Source: Maea johnstoni (lineage: Eukaryota; Annelida; Polychaeta; Spionida; Magelonidae). Taken from it: a stretch of 64,000 nucleotides of DNA. The stretch is taken from positions 13,385,171-13,449,170 of the forward strand of contig OZ012686.1 of NCBI GenBank assembly GCA_963942565.1. The letters are read 5' to 3'. A program made the translations under genes and the position numbers. Shown here one piece after another: positions 13,253 to 24,814 of the stretch. The first letter of the stretch is position 1. The number at the start of each line of letters is the position of its first letter. The notes below the pieces were generated by a model, which saw only the letters and a program-made list of their open reading frames with translations, ran no database searches and had not been told where the DNA came from.

Positions 13253-13661
13253 AATGCCAGTCCTGCATAGTGCTGCCACCTATTGATGATAATGATACGT
13301 ATTCGTGGAATACACTTGTACCGGTCTTAAAAGAGGGAACGTCATTGTCATTGACCATTTTCATCATATTGCTTAGTTCAAAATAACGCACAAATCAAGT
13401 CGCTTTTTTTGATGCAACGTGCTTTTGACTTTGAGATGGTGCGACTTTTTTCTTTGAAAAGTAATGGTGCAACATGAACGGAAATATAAACAATGACCTA
13501 AACACGATTTTTGGGACCATTTCACAAGGAAGACCCATATGCCCTATCAGCCCCAAGGATTTGAGCTGAGATGTGCTTCAGATGTGCAATAGCCTCCACT
13601 CCATATTCTTCCGATGGATTGTGACAGGTTCCCAATTTATGATGAAATACGTTTCACTGGT

Positions 13662-14616
13662 TGTGTAGCTACAGGGATGTAAATAGACACGATCAATAAA
13701 AGATCAATAGCCCTGACAGTTCAACCCTCATCGGACAATAAGGGTTTATGTATTTCAGAATAACCCCGGGTTGAGGTGAGCCAGAAATTGGTATCACCAC
13801 GAGACCATGCCGACTTTGTTGTCTCTGCTTCACGTCAATAGAAAGTCGCTTGGTCGAGATTCGTGACCAGTGGTTACTTCTCATATGTAACTTTCATTAC
13901 GTAGTATGCATCTTCCAGGGCTGGGACGAACAACAGCCGAGGACATATCTCTCCAAGATCTCCACCTTGAAATGTTCCTGCAATCGATAGGTTACGTTCA
14001 AAGTTGTCCTATAACGCCTGCACTTCATATGCAAAAGTCCACAGAAGCCCGCCCATCTTTGCAACTGACAAGCTTCAAGACAATAGCTCTTATCGTCATC
14101 TAGGGTCGCAAACTATGGCTTTTTCATTGTTGAAGGGCAATATATTTAAGGACGTAATTGTTACTCTATAACAATGACTAATCGTGATTGTTCAAGCGCC
14201 ATCTATGACGTCATAGCGACGTACAACATATAGCAACACTCTGAACCTTTGAGTTTGAACGGCTACCCCACACCTTTCTCATAAAATAGCTCTGCAAAAG
14301 CGGTAAAGTGCCGCGTTGTCGACTACATACACGGTAAGTAGTTGGTAATGTGTCATATACGTGTATGTGACAGACATCTTGCGCCAATTAAACTTAAATC
14401 CTAAAGGCAAAACGAAATGCCTAATCTATTTCTTCGAGCGGTCTAAGAGGAGGAATATAACAATTGTCACGGACCAATTCCATATTACTGTTTAGTTCAA
14501 AATAACGCACAAAACCATTCTTTCCTTCCCTCTCCAAACATGCTATATTGAACCAAGGCTGTGCCAGGACCTTGCCCATGGTAATGCCAATCCTGCATAG
14601 TGCTGCCACCTATTGA
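13662..14616. repeat. Beta module (U3)
   Basis: CRE palindrome at 14203-14216. 13253-13661 is the short third module and includes the intact target (gaacgtcattg) that is split by the retrotransposon in U4. Confidence 0.8.
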
Positions 14617-16521
14617 AAATAATGATACTTACAAACAAACGAACTTGATCACTTTCAGCCGAGCTTGGTATTCATGCGCCCGAGCAGCAAACCCCACTCT
14701 GTGGGCAATAAACAAAAGCCCAGTCCCTCCCGATTCCGAAAATACCATGTTTATTGAACAAACTTGTATATATCTCCATTTAAAGGCCTCAATTCTCCAT
14801 ACGCCTAGTTTTTTTGGGACTATGCGATTATACTACTCGGAAGGATTCTCTCCGCCCATGCTTCCACCTATGGAATGAGAATGAAACTCTTTTCACAAAC
14901 TCCGCAAGTTCCAGCAGCTTGCAGAGTAATTCATTCCTGCATTGTGCTGCCACCTATTGAGCGATGATGATAACTTGTGGCTAGATTTCGCATCTCTTTG
15001 GAATGTAGTCTTTTTGAGATTGATTAGGTGCTGCACCTTTTCTAGATGCTTTATACTGTTTGACTTATTAATTAACCCATTAATATCGGGAGCGTACGCA
15101 CGTTCTGACGATTTTTTTTTATAAAAGGTACCAATGTAAGTATAGTTTGAAAAGAAATTGAATAGGGATTATCAAACCAAACAGGAACAACACCTTTCAG
15201 TGAAATATTTCTCTAAATATTGCTTTTTTTAAACAGATATTTAAGCATGTATGAGGCCATGTATATGCTCTAGATGCAAATGGATTAATTGAAGATTTGC
15301 AGATGGTTTGTAAGGTTCAGTTGCAGAAATCAAATAGCAACAGCCAACTTGATTTACTCTATCCCGGAAAGTGGTGTGATCTGGCTCAATGTAACGTTTT
15401 CAAAGCTATAAAGCATTTATTGAGAAAATATTTGACTGTAAGTTTCAATCTTAACCTTTTGTGCAGTTTTCGTGTTTTTTCCAAGATTCATTGATAAGAA
15501 AGTATTTTCAAATATTGGCTTAGTCAGGTCTTTTTGACATGCTATGGGCATAAAAGGGTCTAACAGAGTAATCTTATCAACTACACAATTATTTAGAAAA
15601 AAAACAAAAAATACGGGATTGTTTTATAAACATTTATTCTTCTTCACATAAAAATCACAAGCTTCCCAAATGGATCCAACATCTTGGAGTGGCAGATACA
15701 AGGTTTAAATACAACAACAAACATGTGTTCCATCTCGGTCAAATACCCCTTATCACACAAGAAATTGAAAAGGCACTAAGATCATTTAGATGCGTGTTTC
15801 CGTTAGCATGAATCTCAATGGTGTTTGTAACACTTATTTACTTGAATTATATGGAAAAGAAATAACACTGGTAACAACTAAAAAAGAAACATTTCAATGC
15901 GAAACAGGCATTTGAAACTTGTTAACCTAATTTACAAATTACAAAACAAATGATGGACAATGCATTAAAAATGAACATCCAGTTTTAAGAGAAGTTTTTT
16001 TTCTTATAACCAGTGATTTTGAACAGGCACTAATGGTATTGAGGCTGCTTGTGAACTCGATTGGGAAAATGACAAATATGAATCTGTTGCTGTAGAAAAA
16101 CTTTGTAGCATCATACATGTGGTCTTGGATAAACTGCAGAGACATTTCTTGCTATACAAAATATCGGGCTAAAATTCATCACATATTATGCTGTAATAAA
16201 GTACACAATAATAGCTTGCATCTACAACAGTTAAGGTCGAATCCAAACATCAATGCAAGGTATGAGCCTCTGGAATACAATTGTTCACAGAGAAACTTAA
16301 ACTTTAATAAACAGAAAATTCTGAATTTTCCTAAACATTTTCATACTTTCAAAATGAAACATTTTCATACTTTCAAAATAGTGTTCTAGAAATGAATATT
16401 TGTTTAGATAAATATGGTTTTTGCTCTTGCTGCTGAAATTTTTTTGCAAAGTAAATCAAAGCTTTCTACGAATGCTGCTGGAAACCTGTGTTTAAGCCCC
16501 CTATGTACTTGTATGTATGTT

Positions 16522-16527
<6 letters not shown>
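14617..16527. other. AT-rich block of U3
   Basis: As in the other units; no gene recognised. From about 15904 rightward it is almost identical to U2. Confidence 0.5.

Positions 16528-16608
<81 letters not shown>
16528..16608. repeat. (TA)n microsatellite (U3)
   Basis: Pure TA tract, slightly longer than its U2 twin although the flanks are almost identical. Confidence 0.95.
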
Positions 16609-16958
16609 TGTTAAGCCACTGTAACTAATTGCTTGGTACCAACAGTTAATGAACCACCCACGACCTGAGCACACAAAATGACTGACACCTTAGATACCTA
16701 GCAAATGTAAGGACAAATATAGTTAACTGATGCATACTCCTCAGAAGAGAATACAACTTTCATCAAAATAAATCTAGTAATTTTCCCATTTATCTAGCTA
16801 TACGCTTAAGAATCAAGTCATTCGTGTGCACTGGAGATGGATAAGAGAAGCTATAAATGTGGCATCACTTGCCAATGGAAAAAACCATCCCCCAAAATAT
16901 CCTAAATACACTGAGAATTATTTTGATTTCACTCCTATGTACAGTTTTTGATTGATTT

Positions 16959-17232
16959 AGGATTTTTCACGATGCGTTATTTCAGTGTTGCTCGGGTTTG
17001 CCGAGGAGTAGAGAGATAGACATGTGAGTCACATGGAAGCCACTGTGTTTCTGTCTGGACTATGTACAAATGCATATGGCTAGAAAATAACTCGGCCAAT
17101 ACAAAACTCTCGAATCACACAAGTGCCCCCAAAGTGGGCGATATTATGTACAGTATAACATAGGTTCATACCTCTGTCTGAGACACACAGCTCCACCCCA
17201 GCTGTACAACAGAACCTGCAGCCAAACTGCAG
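16959..17232 (-). other. Invariant island (U3)
   Basis: Same block as 4281-4556, without the 8-bp duplication of U2. Confidence 0.6.
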
Positions 17233-17600
17233 AAGTTTGACTCCCCTTGCATAATTCACACCTTGCATAATTTGGATGATATAAATTTAAAACGATTGAT
17301 ATTTTGGAATGTCATATTACTTACAAGGGAGATATCTAAGAAAAATACACTAAATGAATGCTACAAAAGCAAACCTGAGAGTACAGTCCTTACAAAACTG
17401 CATAGCTGCATATAATAATAGGCTTTTGCATGAGTTTTCAGCACAACCATGCTTTGGGATGGAGTGAAGTAGGATGAATGAGCAGTAGTATTTCAACAAT
17501 TATCACAATAGCCACACTCAAGTCACGTTCATCACCATCATCATCATCATTCTCATCGTTGGCAGTCTCGTCGTCAGTTTCTTGCGGACGATCGGACACG

Positions 17601-17783
17601 TCATGATTTCTTGGGGCACTCCCACATGTGCAGGAAGCAGAATCGCAATTGCTGATTATCTCGCTGTCCGCGGCAGACGCAGCGGAATTGCGTGAAGGTG
17701 GAGTTGGCGGGGAACGGCCGATACTCGAGCTCGTGTTGCGTCCCGCCATCGGTGGAACACTCGACGCCAGTGATCACCCACTC
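17601..17783 (-). CDS. Terminal exon Z, copy 3 (no exon Y in unit)
   Basis: Identical to Z2 at nucleotide level. Acceptor and stop are intact and exon Y is missing (deletion junction near 18055). Probably a recent copy of the U2 version. Confidence 0.6.
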   Translation of the reverse strand, partial: EWVITGVECSTDGGTQHELEYRPFPANSTFTQFRCVCRGQRDNQQLRFCFLHMWECPKKS

Positions 17784-18274
17784 CTGAAACATACACGCAT
17801 AAATTATAGCTCAACTATTCACGATTAAATTTGAAATATAGTTACAAATTAGAGGACTATGAATAGCATTTAAAGCTTATCTTTAAGTGTCAATAGATCC
17901 ATCTCATTTTATTTGAAATACATTCATTGCCATCATTTTCCAGACAACTACATGAAAATAAGATTAATAAGAGTACGCATAAAGTGAAAGAATATCCGAA
18001 AATTCCAATATTTCTATTTATGCAACAAAATTAAATTCTTGTCATGTTCTTGAATTGAAATATATATTACAATAATGCTTCATTTCTAAAAAAAAAACAA
18101 CTCTCAAAGCGTTTTGATTGACAACAACTGTTTGTTTACAAATTCCTTGACGTGGTACATGTAAACATGTCAATCAGAGCCTTTCTTCAGCTTAAGATAC
18201 TTTGCGAAGGCCCCTTGTTCGCAGCCTCAGAACGTATCATAACCATGCTACATGTTATAGGGGCTGCGGTAGAA

Positions 18275-19067
18275 TGTGTAGCCACAGGGGTATAAATAGA
18301 CACGATTAGTTCAACCCCCTTCAGACAAAATGGAGGTGTGTATTTCAGAATGACGCTGGCTTGACGTGAACCAGAAATTGCTATCACCGCGAGACCATGC
18401 CGACTATGTTGTCTCCGCTTCACGTCACTAGAAGAGCTGAGCACATGTCTCCTAGATTTCCGCCTTGAAATGTTACTGTGCGATAGATGACGTTCAAAGT
18501 TTTCCTATAACGCCTGCACTTCATGTGCAAATGTCTGCCGAAGCCCGTCCATTTTAGCAACCGAAAAGCTTTAAGACAATAGCTCCAATGGTCACTACAT
18601 AAGAATCGCCAAGTATGGTATTTTCAATGTTGAGTGCAACATGAATAAGGGCATTGTTACTCCATAACAATGGCTACTCGTGATTGTTCAAGCGCCACCT
18701 ATGACGTCATAGCGACGTACTACATAGCAACACACCAAACCTTTGAGTACGAAACGGCTGCCTTGCACCTTTCTGATAAAAATAGCACAGCCAAAACAGA
18801 AAAGTGCCATGTTGTCGACAGCACACACGGTAAGTGGTTGGTAATATGCCATATATATCATAAACATCTTCCTGGGTCCATTTCAGATATTAAACTTTAC
18901 TCCTAACGGCAAACTATAACGCCTAATGTATTTCTTCGACAGGGAATGTCATTGTCATTGGCCATTTTCATCATCCCTTTTAGTTCAAAATAACGCACAA
19001 ACCAATTCCTTCTTTCGTCCTCGTAGATATTCACCAAGTCCGTGCCAGGACCTTGCCTGGTAATGCC
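18275..19067. repeat. Alpha module (U4)
   Basis: CRE palindrome at 18699-18712. Confidence 0.8.
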
Positions 19068-19486
19068 GAATACGAATACGAACTTTATTACTCTCTAACC
19101 GCCTTTTGCGGTACATAGAGGAAATACAATGATTTCATTAGAATAATCAACATATATATATATATACATCTACATTGTTGACATAATTGTAAAAATGTAC
19201 ATATATACAATATACACCCATAAAATTTATGTGTGTCAACATTATACAATGATTTACTAGTATATGATAACTGTCATAATTAGTTATACAGACAGTTTAA
19301 ATTAATATCATCAATTTCTACACTCACAAGATCTGGGAGAGATGTGTATTTCTTCATGCCAAAGTAAACAGATTTGGCTACCTTAATTAACACGTTCTTT
19401 AATCTAACCTTTGGCCGAGTAAATACCATTACTTTTGTTTTGTCAGTATTGTTATGTTCACAGAAAGCATAGAGCGAGTCGAGAAG
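19068..19486 (-). mobile_element. LINE-like RT fragment (U4)
   Basis: Same insert as 12834-13252. It lies 88 bp left of the Ngaro-like element. Confidence 0.5.
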
Positions 19487-19574
19487 AATGCCAGTCCTGC
19501 ATAGTGCTGCCACCTATTGATGATAATGATACGTATTCGTGGAATACACTTGTACCGGTCTTAAAAGAGGGAAC

Positions 19575-19871
19575 GTTGGGGGAATGGTGACATTCCCGGG
19601 CATTTGGGGCGGCCAGGAGCGACCCCTGGTACCCTCCCACTCTTTCTCGCACCGTGTGTACTTAACGACACGCGACCCCTGAGACAGTCGACCTTCCTCG
19701 GCGCGTGCCGCGATCGGCCAATCAGATTGCTCCTTTCTCAGGCACGCACGAGCTCGACCACATGCAAGCAATCAGTTCGCGGTTTTCACCCGTGCCGAGA
19801 GCTCTGCTTAATTGGTCAGCGACTACTACGGCGTTCCTTTACGCGTCCCTGACCACTTCGAATTTTCTTTC
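19575..19871 (+). repeat. Split direct repeat A1
   Basis: 297 bp, identical on reading to A2 at 24455-24751, starting gttgggggaatggtgac. It would hold the 5' leader and promoter in this family. Confidence 0.9.
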
Positions 19872-19880
19872 TGAGAAGAA

Positions 19881-20900
19881 ATGCCACGGACATATAAGTG
19901 CAAGCGGTGCGGGATAGTGCACCCACCTCCGACAGGGAAACACTGTCAGCGAGCAACAACGGGAGAGATGGAAGAAACCCCCACGGATATACTGACGCAA
20001 GTCTTGGGGACTCTGGCCGATATGAAAATACAGATGGCCGAAATGGATAAGCGTATCGGGACAGGGGAAAGTGATCCAGCGCCGACGGAGGCGGAGGACG
20101 AGGACAGTGAGCTGGAAGAGCTCGAGCAAATAAACGTCAGCGACTGTGCAACGGCAACGGGAAACGAGGTGGCAACACCTGACTCTCTCCGAAGGAATTT
20201 ACAACTCATGGCACAAGCGGCCGGACGCATCGCTCAATTCAGGGTCGAGGGATACGACGACGACGACAACGTCGGGCTACCTAGGACGAAAGCACAAGGT
20301 AGGAAATCAGGGGCCTTGTTGGTGGCGACAGATAGAATCAGAAACATCATAGACTGGCCTCACATGCATGTCGGACGCATGGTGAATGGCAAGATGAAGC
20401 CACTGGAGTATAGCGAACTCAGGGTAGAGGAATTCGTGTTCGGCTTCCTTACCATGCTCAACAATCCTAACAACACCATGGACAGCGTCGTTATGTTACC
20501 GCTACTGCGTATGATCATGCAGGATACGATGGATTACAGTTGGAAAAACGCAAGTAACTTTTATGAAACGTTGGGAAAGGAGGTAGAAAAGGGGACAATG
20601 ACGTGGCATGATGCAGACACGATTAGGGATTATCGCATGACTTATTCTAGAGCCCTGTTCCCAGAGAAGAAGGAAGCGAAGGAGGGGGCCAGACCCCCCC
20701 CACGACAGGCACCGGCAGGCATGAAGTGCTGTGCGGCTTTTCAGAAGCATTCATGTGAAAACACTAGGGATCACCCCCCTTACACACATGCGTGTACATA
20801 TTGCTTCAGGACATGCACAGCGTTGTGTCGGCATCCGGAAGATGACTGCATACGTAAATTGGCTGATGAGTCAAAAAACGTAAAGAAGAGGGAGGTTTAG
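19881..20900 (+). CDS. Gag-like ORF1 of the Ngaro-like element
   Basis: 339 codons from an ATG ten bases after A1. It has a cysteine cluster at the N-terminus (CKRCG) and a second Cys/His cluster near the C-terminus (HACTYC), as seen in ORF1 proteins of DIRS-order elements. The acidic middle part is unrecognised. The role is inferred from position: RNA-binding structural protein. Confidence 0.75.
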   Translation: MPRTYKCKRCGIVHPPPTGKHCQRATTGEMEETPTDILTQVLGTLADMKIQMAEMDKRIGTGESDPAPTEAEDEDSELEELEQINVSDCATATGNEVATPDSLRRNLQLMAQAAGRIAQFRVEGYDDDDNVGLPRTKAQGRKSGALLVATDRIRNIIDWPHMHVGRMVNGKMKPLEYSELRVEEFVFGFLTMLNNPNNTMDSVVMLPLLRMIMQDTMDYSWKNASNFYETLGKEVEKGTMTWHDADTIRDYRMTYSRALFPEKKEAKEGARPPPRQAPAGMKCCAAFQKHSCENTRDHPPYTHACTYCFRTCTALCRHPEDDCIRKLADESKNVKKREV

Positions 20901-20972
20901 GCCTTCCTCTACACATGGACACGGCGAACGAACAGGACAGGTGCGGGGCCGAGACAGCGGTGGCCCGGGAGA

Positions 20973-22778
20973 GTGGGGCAGCGATACAACGTTGCAATAC
21001 AGGTCATGACCCAGTGCGCGCAGGGTCAGGAATACACAGCGTCATCGATAGCGTCCCAGATGGGGGGGGGGGAGGGGGCAAATCTCGGGCCTTCTCCTTC
21101 CCTCTCACAGTATTGTGCGCAGCTCAGGCACATTTACACAGATGTGGTAGCAGACGGACGATATAACTTCGTGGGTGCCCAGCGTAGGGTGCCCAGCGGT
21201 CTCAACATAGGGGCCTGGAAACAGTACTTAGAGGGGTATCAGGACACACAGCTGGTGCCCTTACTAGAGTACGGATGGCCTATTAACTTTGATAGAAGCA
21301 GACCGCTCGCGTCGACCCTTCAAAACCACGCGTCGGCGACACAGTTCGGCCAAGATATTGAACATTACATCGAAACGGAATTGGGACACTTTGCCCTTCT
21401 CGGGCCGTTCGACGGACCCCCCGTCGTTCCCATGCATGTCAGCCCTCTGATGACAAGGCCCAAGAGGGACGCCTTGCACCGCAGGGTGATCATGGATCTT
21501 TCCTGGCCGGAGGGGGCCGCAGTTAACGAGGGTGTGGATGGAGACTGGTACATGGGGGCGGGAGCCCACGTCAAGCTGCCCACTGTCCAGTTCATGGAGG
21601 ACAGGCTGCTCGAACTCGGGCCAGGGGCATTCCTCTACAAGACTGACCTGGCCCGGGGATATCGCCAGCTTCGAGTCGACCCGACAGACTGGCCCCTTCT
21701 GGGCCTGCAACACGGGGGTAAGTTTTACCTGGACATTTGCCCCCCGTTTGGGTTGAAAACTTCGGCGTTGTTTATGCAACGCACATCGGAAGCTGTGTGC
21801 CACATTCACGGCGAACATGGCTATGAGTCCCGGCCCTACCTCGATGACTTCGGGGGGGCAGAGAAAACGTGCGAGGAAGCGGATGCGGCATTGGACACAC
21901 TGCAGGCGATAATGGGGCGACTGGGACTCGTGGAGGCTACGAAGAAGGTCTGCCGACCCAGCCAGACCATGATATGGTTGGGCATCCTCTTCAACTCGAT
22001 CGAAATGTCAATGAGGATACCCTATGGCAAGATGGAGGAGATACAGGAAGTGTTGAGGGAGTGGGAGGGCCGACAGCGAGCCACTCAGCGGGAAATGCAG
22101 CAACTTTTCGGCCTTCTGCAGTTGGTCGCTAGTGTGTCACCCCCGGCACGCATATTCACGAATAGGATACTGGAGTGCCTTCGGGAGGCACCACGTAGGG
22201 GGACAGAGACGCTTTCACTGGGATTTAAAAAAGATCTCAGTTTCTTCATGCGTCTGTGGCCGGCGTACAACGGGGTACGTCTGCTGGTCAAGCAGGACAT
22301 CGCATGCCAGAGTACACTGGAACTGGACGCCTGCACGACTGGTTGCGGGGCGTTTATGGGGCAGCAGTACTACAGCGAGCAGTTCCCACAGGCAGTACTG
22401 GAGAGACGCCACCCCATCGCTCATCTGGAACTGTTGAACATCGTAGTGGCCGTCAAAACGTGGGCTGCAGAGTGGACTCATCAACGGGTGAGTGTACAAT
22501 GTGACAACATGAACGCCTGCCTGGCGGTCAGGTCAGGTCGTTCTAGGGACGCCTACATGCACAGCTGCGTGAGGGAACTCTTTGTGGTCTGCACAGTGCA
22601 TGACCTGGAACTGCACGTGTCCCATCGCCCGGGGGCGACCCTCATCAGGGCGGATGCCTTATCGCGGGCCCACACGGGCAAGGTGTTCGCAGACAGGGTG
22701 GCAGCTGACCAGGAACTTAGCCGGGCGCGGCAGGTACGCATTCCGAGGCAGGTGTTTGAGATAGCTGACGTCATGTAA
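20973..22778 (+). CDS. Reverse transcriptase-RNase H ORF of the Ngaro-like element
   Basis: About 600 codons. The RT palm includes the YLDD signature, followed by a DIRS/Ngaro-type RNase H region with an ELDA-type acidic motif and a QCDNMN segment. It ends without a methyltransferase domain, which fits Ngaro. The reading frame opens without an ATG at its first codons. Members of the order are known to express overlapping or abutting ORFs by read-through or re-initiation. Confidence 0.85.
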   Translation: MGQRYNVAIQVMTQCAQGQEYTASSIASQMGGGEGANLGPSPSLSQYCAQLRHIYTDVVADGRYNFVGAQRRVPSGLNIGAWKQYLEGYQDTQLVPLLEYGWPINFDRSRPLASTLQNHASATQFGQDIEHYIETELGHFALLGPFDGPPVVPMHVSPLMTRPKRDALHRRVIMDLSWPEGAAVNEGVDGDWYMGAGAHVKLPTVQFMEDRLLELGPGAFLYKTDLARGYRQLRVDPTDWPLLGLQHGGKFYLDICPPFGLKTSALFMQRTSEAVCHIHGEHGYESRPYLDDFGGAEKTCEEADAALDTLQAIMGRLGLVEATKKVCRPSQTMIWLGILFNSIEMSMRIPYGKMEEIQEVLREWEGRQRATQREMQQLFGLLQLVASVSPPARIFTNRILECLREAPRRGTETLSLGFKKDLSFFMRLWPAYNGVRLLVKQDIACQSTLELDACTTGCGAFMGQQYYSEQFPQAVLERRHPIAHLELLNIVVAVKTWAAEWTHQRVSVQCDNMNACLAVRSGRSRDAYMHSCVRELFVVCTVHDLELHVSHRPGATLIRADALSRAHTGKVFADRVAADQELSRARQVRIPRQVFEIADVM

Positions 22779-22780
22779 CT

Positions 22781-23785
22781 TTGTGTATTCCAGATAGACG
22801 CAGCTTGGAGGCGGCAGCAGCGAGGCGAACAGGTAATGCGTTTAGGCCAGGCACTTTGGCTAATCACAGGTCTCATGTACTGCTTTACGCGGCTTTCGCA
22901 CTGTATTTTAAGTTACCAGACTTCCCAGCCACAGCTAAGTCGTTGGTTTTATTCGGGGAATTCTTGTTACGGGCTTTCAGGGCGCCCAAATCGGTTACCA
23001 ACGCCCTGGCCTCCATCAGGGCTTTTCACCTGGATGGGGGGCTGGCCACCGGGGCCTTCCTCACTCGGCAACTTTCGCTCTTTCGCAGGTCATTACCGAT
23101 CACACTCCGGCACGTGCCGGCACGTGCTCCCCCCTTGCCGTTCGCAGTACTAGAACAGCTATGCGGAGCGGCTCGGGGGAGGGGTGAGGAGGGTCTCGTT
23201 TTCGCGACCCTGCTCTCGGTGACTTTCTTCGCGATGGTGAGGTTGTCGTCGGTGGTTCCGGCCTCTCGTTCGACTTATGATTTTTCACGGTTCCCGTCTT
23301 TCGCGGATATAGAGGCGGGCACTGACGGCGTTCGACTGCGCATTAAGTGGGGGAAATGCCAACAGGCCTCGGGGCACGACTACATGGTGCCGCTGCGGCC
23401 TCTGGCGGCTTCACCAGCTTGTCCAGTCGCGTTACTCTCTAGGTTAACTTTTTCCGCGACCGGCATCCCCGCCTCGACACCACTTTTCAGTCTGCCCAGG
23501 AGGGTTAGGGGGACAGCGCGGGGGACGAGATTTTTCACTACTGGGGGGGCCCGGCGCTGGCTGGCTTCAGTGCTTCGTCAGGTGGGAGCACAGGGGTGCG
23601 GGTACACCTTTCATTCGCTGCGACGGGGGGCCTGTTCGCGGGCTTATGAGAGGGGTGCCCATTTGGCAGATTTGCAGTTCATGGGGGGCTGGAAGGGTAA
23701 TTCAGTGGAACTCTACGTGCAGGCAGAGGCGGCGAGAGAGAGGGCAGCACGTTGCCTAACTTCCGACATTTCTGCCATTCGTTAA
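22781..23785 (+). CDS. Tyrosine recombinase ORF of the Ngaro-like element
   Basis: About 330 codons directly after the RT-RNase H ORF. The C-terminal half shows the lambda-integrase-type pattern, including HSLRRG and GGWKGN followed by a tyrosine. This is the diagnostic enzyme of the DIRS order, replacing the DDE integrase of LTR elements. It would join a circular intermediate to a target through a short core sequence, which matches the GT junctions seen. Confidence 0.85.
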   Translation: MCIPDRRSLEAAAARRTGNAFRPGTLANHRSHVLLYAAFALYFKLPDFPATAKSLVLFGEFLLRAFRAPKSVTNALASIRAFHLDGGLATGAFLTRQLSLFRRSLPITLRHVPARAPPLPFAVLEQLCGAARGRGEEGLVFATLLSVTFFAMVRLSSVVPASRSTYDFSRFPSFADIEAGTDGVRLRIKWGKCQQASGHDYMVPLRPLAASPACPVALLSRLTFSATGIPASTPLFSLPRRVRGTARGTRFFTTGGARRWLASVLRQVGAQGCGYTFHSLRRGACSRAYERGAHLADLQFMGGWKGNSVELYVQAEAARERAARCLTSDISAIR

Positions 23786-23810
23786 CTACTTGGGGTTTTT
23801 CAACTTCTTG

Positions 23811-24454
23811 GGCCTTTAAATTACTACGTTTCACACTTACAGCCGACAGGGTGTGGACGGGAGGCCCTGGGTTCAGACGTGGTGGCAGAGGTTTTTCACC
23901 TACGTGAGTCTAGACGGCTCATTACACACCCTAGGGGTTTGGTACACAGTACAATACCAGTTGTGGTACACAGCACACACTGGGACGGTTTGGTTAAGGG
24001 TTTTTCAACTGTGTGAGGTGGTAGTCTTTTTGCAACTTTGTTTCGAGTGTGTACAACATAGATGGGCTAAGTGGATACATTGTATCGTTTTCACTCTAGC
24101 AGAGTTAAGAGCTAATTACACAACTTGCTGGATACTTTGTATCCATCACACAGTACGGTATGTCACAGCATTGTATTACATGTATTCGTAATTAAGCATC
24201 GTTCGTTACATTGTATCTAATTCAAGCTAGTAGTTAAGTATCGTTTGTTACATTGTATCGAGTTGGAGGTAGCGCGTTTTCATGTTTGTGTTCAACTATA
24301 AAGACAACGCGACAGTTACGGTTCTCATTGTTCGAGACAAGGTGTTCTTCTATAAAACAGACAACTGTGTATTGTGATGTATTTGCATGTTTATTGTATA
24401 TAAAGTTTTATCCTCCACTTCCGTCTGATGAGTTGTTTCTGGCAGGTCACTAAT
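23811..24454 (+). repeat. Split direct repeat B1
   Basis: 644 bp from ggcctttaaattactacg to ggtcactaat, abutting A2. Confidence 0.9.
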
Positions 24455-24751
24455 GTTGGGGGAATGGTGACATTCCCGGGCATTTGGGGCGGCCAGGAGC
24501 GACCCCTGGTACCCTCCCACTCTTTCTCGCACCGTGTGTACTTAACGACACGCGACCCCTGAGACAGTCGACCTTCCTCGGCGCGTGCCGCGATCGGCCA
24601 ATCAGATTGCTCCTTTCTCAGGCACGCACGAGCTCGACCACATGCAAGCAATCAGTTCGCGGTTTTCACCCGTGCCGAGAGCTCTGCTTAATTGGTCAGC
24701 GACTACTACGGCGTTCCTTTACGCGTCCCTGACCACTTCGAATTTTCTTTC
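24455..24751 (+). repeat. Split direct repeat A2
   Basis: 297-bp copy of A1. The B1/A2 junction aatGTtgggg is the same junction a circle of the element would have. Confidence 0.9.
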
Positions 24752-24814
24752 CCGCCCGCCCGCCCCTGTTTTGCGTGAGCCGCAGCCACAGGATCACGTC
24801 TCATACACGGGTGA

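Larger units (their letters stand above)
11858..18091. repeat. Array unit U3
   Basis: About 6.23 kb, with the same two deletions as U2. Its left part (to about 13843) is nearly identical to U4 on both sides of the retrotransposon, and its right part to U2. It supplies the empty site of the Ngaro-like insertion at about 13340. Confidence 0.9.

Noticed and set aside
21264-21818. 184-codon minus-strand frame inside the retrotransposon.
   Set aside because: Antisense shadow of the RT-RNase H ORF in GC-rich sequence.
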